Both the position numbers and the translations under genes were made by a program. Shown here piece by piece: positions 1 through 4,725 of a stretch of DNA of 22,831 nucleotides. Positions within the stretch are counted from its first letter, which is position 1. Each line of letters begins with the position of its first letter. A model generated the notes under the pieces. That model did not search any database, had not been told where the DNA came from, and was given only the letters and a program-made list of their open reading frames with translations. The stretch is from an uncultured Clostridia bacterium (GTDB lineage Bacteria > Bacillota > Clostridia > Christensenellales > UBA1242), in assembly GCA_947584775.1 (NCBI GenBank), contig CANPWT010000011.1:1-22831 (forward strand), read 5' to 3'.

Positions 1-122
1 CATCACGGAGCGATACTTCGCGGTTTGGCTCGACAGAGCGGACCCCCGAGGGGGTTCGAATCCCAAAGGAATAATTTAATCTTAAGGAATAATACATCCG
101 TAAGAATAATTTAATCTTTTGG
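1..122. other. Intergenic segment with a tRNA T-arm-like fragment
   Basis: No gene is visible. Positions 50-64 read GGGGGTTCGAATCCC, identical to the T-arm of the tRNA-Arg gene at 123-196 but on the opposite strand (matching 133-147). Only three T-stem pairs form and no acceptor stem or CCA follows, so it is not an intact tRNA. A small C5/G5 palindrome lies at about 43-54. Two similar A+T-rich words (GAATAATTTAATCTT) occur around 69-83 and 104-118. It may be a tRNA-derived repeat or the edge of the repeat mosaic seen further on. Confidence 0.4.
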
Positions 123-196
123 TGCGTCAAGAGGGATTCGAACCCCCGACCCCCGCCTTAGAAGGGCGATGCTCTATCCAACTGAGCTATTGACGC
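120..196 (-). tRNA. tRNA-Arg (anticodon TCT)
   Basis: On the minus strand a full cloverleaf can be folded. The acceptor stem GCGTCAA/TTGACGC is closed by positions 190-196 and 124-130, the D-arm carries GCTCAGTTGGATAGAGC, and the anticodon loop is CTTCTAA (anticodon TCT). The T-arm is GGGGGTTCGAATCCCTC, the discriminator base is A at 123, and CCA is encoded at 120-122. It lies 44 bp downstream of tRNA-Gln on the same strand and is probably cotranscribed with it. Confidence 0.96.
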
Positions 197-240
197 GCAC
201 AAACCCAAAGATTTTGTTTTAAAAAGGCGATTACTCGCCT

Positions 241-315
241 TGGCTGGGGTAGGTAGATTCGAACTACCGCGTGCAAGAGTCAAAGTCTTGTGCCTTACCG
301 CTTGGCGATACCCCA
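241..315 (-). tRNA. tRNA-Gln (anticodon TTG)
   Basis: The minus strand folds into a tRNA with acceptor stem TGGGGTA/TACCCCA (309-315 with 245-251). The anticodon stem-loop is CAAGA-CTTTGAC-TCTTG, giving anticodon TTG. The T-arm is GGTAGTTCGAATCTACC, the discriminator is G at 244, and CCA is encoded at 241-243. The U1-A72 end pair is a feature known for tRNA-Gln. Confidence 0.96.
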
Positions 316-893
316 AAGACCTTATAATGAGGGCGCACCGAGGGTTCTCCCTCATGCTCCTTCTCCAAAAGGATTGTTTTTTTTTAACTGCGCCATTGTT
401 AATTTGCTGCAAGTGTTCGCAAATTACGCCTTCACTTGTTTGCTCCTCTATGAAGGAACACCCATGGGTTTTCCCTCATTACTCCTTTTCCAAAGGGAGT
501 AAGATAGATTTATAGCGCACCGAGGGTTCTCCCTCATGCTCCTTCTCCTAGTCATAGACTGCGCTATTGTTCATTTGCTGCAAGTGTTCGCAAATTTCAG
601 CCTTTGCTTGTCTATTCCTTTTTCCCCACAAAACTTTAAGTTTTGCGTGGGTCCTAATAGATTTTCCTGCGCTATTGTTCATTTGCTGCAAGTATTCGCG
701 CGTCACAAACTGCACTTTTGCTAGTTTGCAAGGTGTTGCAAACATAAGCCTAAGTTTGTTTGTTCCTTATCCCCACTGCGTAATAAATACTTGTGGGGAC
801 CCTTGTTTTTGCTTGTCTATTCCTTTTTCCCACTTCGAAGCAAGTTCTGATGTGAGCCGTAATGATTGATGCGCTTTGTGCCAACCTGTTTGC
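316..893. repeat. Non-coding mosaic of composite repeats between two tRNA genes
   Basis: This stretch holds no convincing gene. Unit B (34 bp, beginning GCGCACCGAGGGTTCTCCC) is identical at 333-366 and 515-548, and a diverged copy lies around 447-490. Unit A (begins TGCGC, contains TTGCTGCAAGTGTTCGC) occurs at 389-425, 560-596 and, shortened, 668-700. Unit C (TCTATTCCTTTTTCCC) occurs near 611-626 and 813-829, with a related word near 760. Two hairpins are embedded: CCCAC-AAAAC/GTTTT-gc-GTGGG at 625-651 and CCCCAC/GTGGGG at 771-798. Part of unit B recurs exactly at 19462-19486, so the family is dispersed. Short ORFs here only translate the repeats. Confidence 0.8.
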
Positions 894-967
894 TGGAGCG
901 GGTGAAGGGAATCGAACCCTCGTGACTAGCTTGGAAGGCTAGCACTCTACCATTGAGTTACACCCGC
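894..967 (-). tRNA. tRNA-Gly (anticodon TCC)
   Basis: The minus strand folds with acceptor stem GCGGGTG/CACCCGC (961-967 with 898-904). The D-arm contains AACTCAATGGTAGAGT, the anticodon loop is CTTCCAA (anticodon TCC), and the T-arm is GAGGGTTCGATTCCCTT. The discriminator is T at 897 and CCA is encoded at 894-896. It is the first gene after the minus-strand promoter at 998-1027; the predicted 5' leader is about 24 nt. Confidence 0.96.
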
Positions 968-997
968 AAAAGCGAAATATCGATTTGCAACATGCAT

Positions 998-1027
998 ATA
1001 ATACCACATTTTAAAATTTATTGTCAA
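998..1027 (-). promoter_or_regulatory. Sigma-A type promoter for the minus-strand tRNA group
   Basis: On the minus strand TTGACA (1022-1027) is followed after 18 bp by TATTAT (998-1003). Transcription would begin near 991 and run into tRNA-Gly. The consensus -35 box and the position just upstream of a stable RNA gene support the call. Confidence 0.75.
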
Positions 1028-1087
1028 GGTTATTTTTTAAAAAAGATACAATTTTTAAAATTTTTTTAACTTTTTTTACAAATTCAC

Positions 1088-1116
1088 TTGTTTTTTTTAT
1101 TTTAATAGTGTATAAT
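1088..1116 (+). promoter_or_regulatory. Sigma-A type promoter for the tRNA-Lys/tRNA-Leu operon
   Basis: TTGTTT (1088-1093), a 17-bp spacer and a perfect TATAAT (1111-1116) precede tRNA-Lys. The predicted start near 1123 leaves a leader of about 92 nt before the mature tRNA. It is back to back with the minus-strand tRNA promoter at 998-1027. Confidence 0.7.
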
Positions 1117-1215
1117 ACAAAAGTCGTTGTACCTAAATAGCAATATTTTGTGGTAACAGCGCATTAGTGTAAATAAATTTTGTTATAACTCGAAATAGTT
1201 GCAGAACAAAACTAT

Positions 1216-1291
1216 GGTTCATTAGCTCAGTTGGTAGAGCACATGACTTTTAATCATGGTGTCCCGGGTTCAAGTCCCGGATGAGCCACCA
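1216..1291 (+). tRNA. tRNA-Lys (anticodon TTT)
   Basis: The cloverleaf has acceptor stem GGTTCAT/ATGAGCC, D-arm GCTCAGTTGGTAGAGC and anticodon stem-loop CATGA-CTTTTAA-TCATG with anticodon TTT. The T-arm is CCGGGTTCAAGTCCCGG, the discriminator A is at 1288, and the encoded CCA is at 1289-1291. It is followed 31 bp later by tRNA-Leu on the same strand. Confidence 0.97.
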
Positions 1292-1322
1292 AACAAATTT
1301 AAACAGGGCGTGCCTGTTGCGT

Positions 1323-1405
1323 GCGGATGTGGCGAAATTGGCAGACGCGCTAGACTTAGGATCTAGTGGGTAACCGTGGGGGTTCAAGTCCCTTCATCCG
1401 CACCA
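1323..1405 (+). tRNA. tRNA-Leu (anticodon TAG)
   Basis: This is a class II tRNA of 83 nt with acceptor stem GCGGATG/CATCCGC and anticodon stem-loop CTAGA-CTTAGGA-TCTAG (anticodon TAG). The longer variable arm runs TGGGTAACCGT, the T-arm contains GGGGTTCAAGTCCC, the discriminator is A and CCA is encoded (1403-1405). A U34 tRNA reading CUN codons is a member of the isoacceptor class that ho5U-pathway enzymes such as those at 13505 and 14893 can modify in some bacteria; that link is an inference. Confidence 0.96.
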
Positions 1406-1433
1406 AATTAATAACATTTTCTAAATCACCAGC

Positions 1434-1452
1434 CCAACAGGTTGGTTTTTTT
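1434..1452 (+). terminator. Weak candidate terminator of the tRNA-Lys/Leu operon
   Basis: A short stem CCAA-CAGG-TTGG is followed directly by seven T residues, 28 bp after the tRNA-Leu CCA end. The stem is short, so the position matters more than the fold. Confidence 0.45.
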
Positions 1453-1475
1453 AGCGCGAATTTGATTAATAAAAG

Positions 1476-1504
1476 TTGCATAAAAAATTTTAATTTGATA
1501 GTAT
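1476..1504 (+). promoter_or_regulatory. Promoter predicted to give a leaderless mRNA (ABC gene)
   Basis: TTGCAT (1476-1481), a 17-bp spacer and TAGTAT (1499-1504) with an upstream TGA (extended -10 TGn). Six bases (TTTAAT) separate the -10 box from the ATG at 1511, so transcription would begin at or next to the start codon. No Shine-Dalgarno sequence is present. The geometry matches the promoters at 10062, 14858 and 20492. Confidence 0.6.
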
Positions 1505-1510
1505 TTAATT

Positions 1511-2197
1511 ATGAAAAAGAAAAATGTCGAATTAAAAAACAATAAAAAGGCAAAATCTCCAAACATATTTGTGCGCTGGTATAAACTTACCCAGCCAAAT
1601 AAATGGTTTTGGTTTTTGCAAATTTTGTTTTTTGTGGGGTTTACATCTTTATGTGTTGTTCAAACAGTATTTGCCGCAAAAATTATAACTAGCATGTTTA
1701 ACAATCAATGGAATTTGGCGTTTTTAAACTTAGGGTTGGAACTGTTAATTATAATAATATCTAACGTATCTTATCATTTGGAATATATATTTTACGGCAA
1801 GCAAATTAAAACAATAAGGGTAAATGTATTTAAAAAAGTTTATAACAAAATAATGTCATGTGAAAACAAAAGTTTTGACAATTTGTCTAAGGACAAAGTT
1901 TTAAATATAAGTTTAAATAATATGGATGGTCTGTCCGAATTTCCGGACTCTGTTGCAAACTTTTTGGCGTATGGAGTGCAGGTTGTAATAACCTTGGTGG
2001 TTGTGTATTTTTCCAACATCTGGGCGGGAATAATTGTAACACTTTTAGGCGTGGTCAATTTTTTTGTGTATTACACTTTCAACAAAAAAATGGGCAAAGT
2101 GTTGCTAGATAGGCACGAAAAAAAGGATAGCATTTTTTCATCCTTAAACAAAATTATAGACGGCAAAGCGGTTATTAACGAGTTGGAGGGCAGGTAA
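1511..2197 (+). CDS. ABC exporter, N-terminal membrane part (reading frame cut by in-frame TAA)
   Basis: 228 residues resembling the first two thirds of a type I ABC exporter membrane domain. Basic residues fill the first 25 positions. Hydrophobic segments lie at about 34-56, 70-92 and 146-188 (probably two helices), and a cytoplasmic loop at about 95-140 follows the pattern of the first intracellular loop. The TAA at 2195-2197 is in the same frame as the ORF that begins at 2213, and the junction reads GGT-free AGG TAA CAA TAC. Ignoring the stop, one protein of about 566 residues results, the usual length of a half-transporter. The start has no SD; the promoter at 1476-1504 places the mRNA start at the ATG. 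TAA clearly ends other genes here, so genome-wide recoding is unlikely. The gene is most simply a nonsense-mutated pseudogene, but readthrough or a sequencing error is not excluded. Confidence 0.75.
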   Translation: MKKKNVELKNNKKAKSPNIFVRWYKLTQPNKWFWFLQILFFVGFTSLCVVQTVFAAKIITSMFNNQWNLAFLNLGLELLIIIISNVSYHLEYIFYGKQIKTIRVNVFKKVYNKIMSCENKSFDNLSKDKVLNISLNNMDGLSEFPDSVANFLAYGVQVVITLVVVYFSNIWAGIIVTLLGVVNFFVYYTFNKKMGKVLLDRHEKKDSIFSSLNKIIDGKAVINELEGR

Positions 2198-2212
2198 CAA
2201 TACAAAACAGAA

Positions 2213-3211
2213 GTGGTTAAAGAAGTTGAAACATATTCCAATTCATTTTCGCGCTATTATTTATTAAATTCAGCCAAAACTAATTTATATTATGCGGTGT
2301 GGAATATAGTGATATATGCAATAACTGCGCTGTTAATCTTTTTGGTTTCTAAAAATTCGTTGGATATTGCAATTTATCTTATAATAGTTCCATATTTAAC
2401 CACCTGCACTGAAAAATTAAACAATATGTTTGATAAAACTAGCGCCATTGAAAATATGCGCGTGGATGTGGATAGGGTAAATTTAATATTAAATTTAAAC
2501 GATAAGCAATTAATGAAATATGGCACATTAAATCCGCCAACGCCGGGCTACAATCTTGGTTTTGTGGATGTGTGCTACGAAAATGCAGAAAAATTTAGCG
2601 AAAATTATGGCAAGTTGACCGGGGTGGATATTTCCTTTAAAATGCAGTCAATAAACATAATTAAAGGGGAAAAAGGCTCGGGTAAAAGGCTGATTTTTAA
2701 CATGCTACGGCGTACAATTAGCCCAACTTCGGGTAAAATTTTGTTGGATAACCTAGACCTATATATGTACAACCCTAAAACATACAAAAACCACATATTC
2801 TATTGTTCCGCCAATCCAAGTTTTGTAAATGGCACAGTGCGCGAAAATTTAAGGCTGATATGTAAAAATAATAAAAAAATAAATTCTACAATTAAAGAAG
2901 TTGGGCTAGATGGCTATTTTAAAAAATTAAAAAAGGGGATTGATAGCCAAATATCTGAAATAAAATCGGCAAATGTTTTGTTCTTTTTAGGGCTTGCGCG
3001 CGCTATTTTGTCCGATTGCAAAATTTTAATGGTTTACGATTTTCCAGAATCTGGCGGGCAAAAACTTAAAGATAAATTGAAATCGATTTTAACCAAACGC
3101 ACGATTAACAACACAATCATTTTGTTTACACATGATGATGCATTTGATGACATTGCAAGTTTAATTTATGAAGTTAAAAACGATAAGGTTAAAATGATTA
3201 AAGCAAAATAA
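2213..3211 (+). CDS. ABC exporter, C-terminal part: last membrane helices plus degenerate ATPase
   Basis: Same frame as the ORF ending at 2197. The GTG at 2213 is only the first possible initiator after the stop and has no convincing SD. Residues about 26-66 are hydrophobic and continue the membrane domain; about 115-332 form a nucleotide-binding domain. Walker A reads GEKGSGKR (152-159): the lysine is kept but the Ser/Thr that binds Mg2+ is Arg. The LSGGQ signature is not recognisable where expected (about 248-255, SEIKSANV) although the LARA helix follows. Walker B is ILMVYDFPES, with Asp276 kept but Phe where the catalytic Glu belongs. The switch His (FTHDD, 307) is kept. ATP hydrolysis would therefore be doubtful even if the stop were bypassed. 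A strong terminator follows at 3215-3236. I infer a decaying gene, or an ATPase-dead paralogue. Confidence 0.75.
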   Translation: MVKEVETYSNSFSRYYLLNSAKTNLYYAVWNIVIYAITALLIFLVSKNSLDIAIYLIIVPYLTTCTEKLNNMFDKTSAIENMRVDVDRVNLILNLNDKQLMKYGTLNPPTPGYNLGFVDVCYENAEKFSENYGKLTGVDISFKMQSINIIKGEKGSGKRLIFNMLRRTISPTSGKILLDNLDLYMYNPKTYKNHIFYCSANPSFVNGTVRENLRLICKNNKKINSTIKEVGLDGYFKKLKKGIDSQISEIKSANVLFFLGLARAILSDCKILMVYDFPESGGQKLKDKLKSILTKRTINNTIILFTHDDAFDDIASLIYEVKNDKVKMIKAK

Positions 3212-3214
3212 AAG

Positions 3215-3236
3215 CGAGGTAGCATCCTCGTTTTTT
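3215..3236 (+). terminator. Rho-independent terminator after the ABC gene
   Basis: A perfect 5-bp stem CGAGG/CCTCG with loop TAGCAT (3220-3225) is followed by TTTTTT at 3231-3236. It begins 3 bp after the stop codon at 3211. Confidence 0.85.
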
Positions 3237-3360
3237 ATGTATTTGAAATTATGCATATGTAATAAGTAAAAAATTTAAAAAAACAATAAAAAATTTGTGT
3301 TTTTTATTAAAAATTGTAAAAATTTAAGCAAAAATTAAAAAATTTTGCTAATTTTTACAT

Positions 3361-3663
3361 CTATTTATTTTCATCATAAAACTCGTTTAGGCCTTTTTCA
3401 AATTGCGTTTTGCTGGTTGGGTCAAGTGAGAAAAGCAAACCAAAAAGTTGGCCAACGTGCACTTTTTCTTCCTCCATAATGTCCCAAATTGCATTTTTGG
3501 CTGAACTGTCGTTTGTTTCGCGCATATGGCTGTCGTATTGAATTATGGCGTCAAGTTCGCCAATAATGTCCTTCCTACAATTTTGCATGGTTAAAAATTT
3601 GTTAGCGTCCATGTTTTCCCGGTTAAAATTCTGGCTTTTATAATTGTTAAAAAAATTAGACAT
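3361..3663 (-). CDS. Small ferritin-like protein with putative di-metal site
   Basis: 100 residues, mostly helical. Two helices carry the pattern of ferritin/rubrerythrin-like and encapsulin-associated ferritin-like proteins: GELDAIIQYDSHM (Glu36, His46) and IMEEEKVHVGQL (Glu65/66 and His69, an ExxH pair). A single such chain has only half of a four-helix bundle, so a working iron site would need a dimer; that is known for encapsulated ferritins and inferred here. The ATG at 3663 is chosen because GGAGG precedes it by about 7 nt; the frame extends 12 bases further to a TTG but that start would overlap the SD. It is divergent from the coat-like pair at 3754, 90 bp away. No encapsulin shell gene lies in the window. 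A purely structural ferritin-fold protein is the main alternative. Confidence 0.65.
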   Translation of the reverse strand: MSNFFNNYKSQNFNRENMDANKFLTMQNCRKDIIGELDAIIQYDSHMRETNDSSAKNAIWDIMEEEKVHVGQLFGLLFSLDPTSKTQFEKGLNEFYDENK

Positions 3664-3753
3664 ATTTCCCTCCAATAATCTATATGAAAAATAAATTAAA
3701 ACTGATTATGTTTAAAAATTTTTGGCTTGTTAATAATCTTTTTGGAGGTAAAT

Positions 3754-3966
3754 ATGAAAAAAGAATTAACAACCAAAGATTTAATGGCACTCAACGAAAT
3801 GATGACTTTTGAAAATTGGATGGCCACAAAAATGAAATTTTGCGAGCAGGCAGTAAGCGAAAAACCACTAAAAACCATGTTTAAAGAAATGGCAACAAAA
3901 CATTTAGAAAACCACACAAAACTTTTAAATTATCTAAAATCTAACGCGGAAGGAGGAACAAAATAA
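3754..3966 (+). CDS. CotF-like small helical protein (first of a pair)
   Basis: 70 residues, starting at the ATG preceded by GGAGG (3744-3748); an upstream in-frame start at 3727 has no SD and would extend through the ribosome site. The sequence LTTKDLMALNEMMTFENWMA followed by a second helix with MFKEMATKHLENHTKLLNYL resembles Coat_F family proteins, which Clostridia and Bacilli use in spore coats and which belong to the ferritin-like fold superfamily. The Glu/His pattern is only partly kept (HLENH). Its TAA overlaps the ATG of the next gene (TAATG), so the two are translationally coupled and probably form a heteromer. At 70 residues it is about half of a B. subtilis-type CotF. Whether this organism sporulates cannot be seen here. 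Confidence 0.65.
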   Translation: MKKELTTKDLMALNEMMTFENWMATKMKFCEQAVSEKPLKTMFKEMATKHLENHTKLLNYLKSNAEGGTK

Positions 3967-4256
3967 TGGAATTTACCACACAAAACACTTTACAAGACGC
4001 ACTTATTGCCCACAAATTTTTAATTCATATGTATTGCCAATATGGCATTGAATGCTCTAACGAAACATTACGCAATTTGTTTAGCGAATTGCAGGCAGTA
4101 GCGCTAGCCCATGATTTAAAAATTTTTAAAATTATGAACGAAAAAGGGTTTTATCCAACCACACCAGCACCCGCTCCACAACTAAAACAAACATTAAAAA
4201 TGCACACGCAAATGCAATCAGAGTTAGAAAAAAATGTTGCCCAAAAAACAAAATAA
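3966..4256 (+). CDS. CotF-like spore-coat family protein (second of a pair)
   Basis: 96 residues. The segment about 8-60 (LQDALIAHKFLIHMYCQYGIE ... ALAHDLKIFKIMNEKGFYP) fits the Coat_F pattern: a first helix beginning LQDxLxxxKF, a second ending in an acidic/histidine turn, and a MNxxGFYP turn. The tail (about 62-96) contains Pro/Ala followed by a Met/Gln-rich helix, KMHTQMQSELEKN. It starts inside the stop codon of the upstream partner and shares its SD-led mRNA. It ends just before a terminator at 4255-4279. The role is probably a coat or surface structural protein; a function outside sporulation is possible because related small proteins also occur in poorly known gut Bacillota. Confidence 0.7.
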   Translation: MEFTTQNTLQDALIAHKFLIHMYCQYGIECSNETLRNLFSELQAVALAHDLKIFKIMNEKGFYPTTPAPAPQLKQTLKMHTQMQSELEKNVAQKTK

Positions 4257-4279
4257 TCACGCTTAGCCGTGGTTTTTTT
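4255..4279 (+). terminator. Rho-independent terminator of the CotF-like pair
   Basis: Stem CACG/CGTG (4258-4261 with 4268-4271), extended by A-T and G-T pairs, loop CTTAGC, then seven T residues at 4273-4279. It overlaps the stop codon of the preceding gene. Confidence 0.7.
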
Positions 4280-4725
4280 GTTACATAATTATATTTTACA
4301 AAAAATTATTTGCCCTATTAAAAAGTGAAAATAACAAAAATTAGAAATTATAAATATTTAAAAAATTAAAAAATTGCTTCAAATTAATAAAAAAAATTAA
4401 TAAAATTGTTAAAATTTTAATTAAAAATTCAAAAAACAATAAAAAAATTAAAAAAAATTGCCAATTTTTATAAATTTTTAATAAATTAATAAAAAATAAA
4501 TATAATTACTAATAATATTTAATTTAAAACTAATTTTTTATTTAAAATAAAAACATTAATTAAAAATTTGTTAAAAATTCAATTAATTTATTTAAAATTT
4601 GTAAAATTTTAAAAAAAATAACAAAAATTACAATATATTTTTTATTATTGTTTTTTCTAATTAAAAATAACAATAAAAATTTATTAGTTACAAATTTAAA
4701 TTATGAATTTGCACATAATAATTAA
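4280..4725. other. Extremely A+T-rich intergenic region
   Basis: About 445 bp with almost no G or C: runs of A and T in short alternating blocks (TTAAAAATT-type words), several AATT and TTAATT motifs, and no reading frame, hairpin or repeat unit that I can support. Only the last 30 bp regain a few G/C. A weak -10-like CATAAT at 4714-4719 lies 6 bp before the ligD ATG, but no convincing -35 box is found at the right distance. Confidence 0.7.

Noticed and set aside
1..70. A possible plus-strand tRNA (GGTTCGAATCC T-loop)
   Set aside because: Only three T-stem pairs form and the bases after it (AAAGGAATAA) cannot make an acceptor stem or CCA end.
331..700. Regularly spaced repeats as a CRISPR array
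   Set aside because: Unit lengths and spacings vary, units of different type alternate, spacers are partly conserved, and no cas gene is present.
158..869. Several short ORFs on both strands, some with repeated YLQQMNNSA-like peptides
   Set aside because: They overlap tRNA genes or simply translate the DNA repeat units, lack SD sites, and no single frame is kept between copies.
2195..2197. Stop reassignment (TAA as sense codon) in this genome
   Set aside because: TAA ends RNase J, feoB, der, ligD and others at the correct family lengths, so it is a true stop here.
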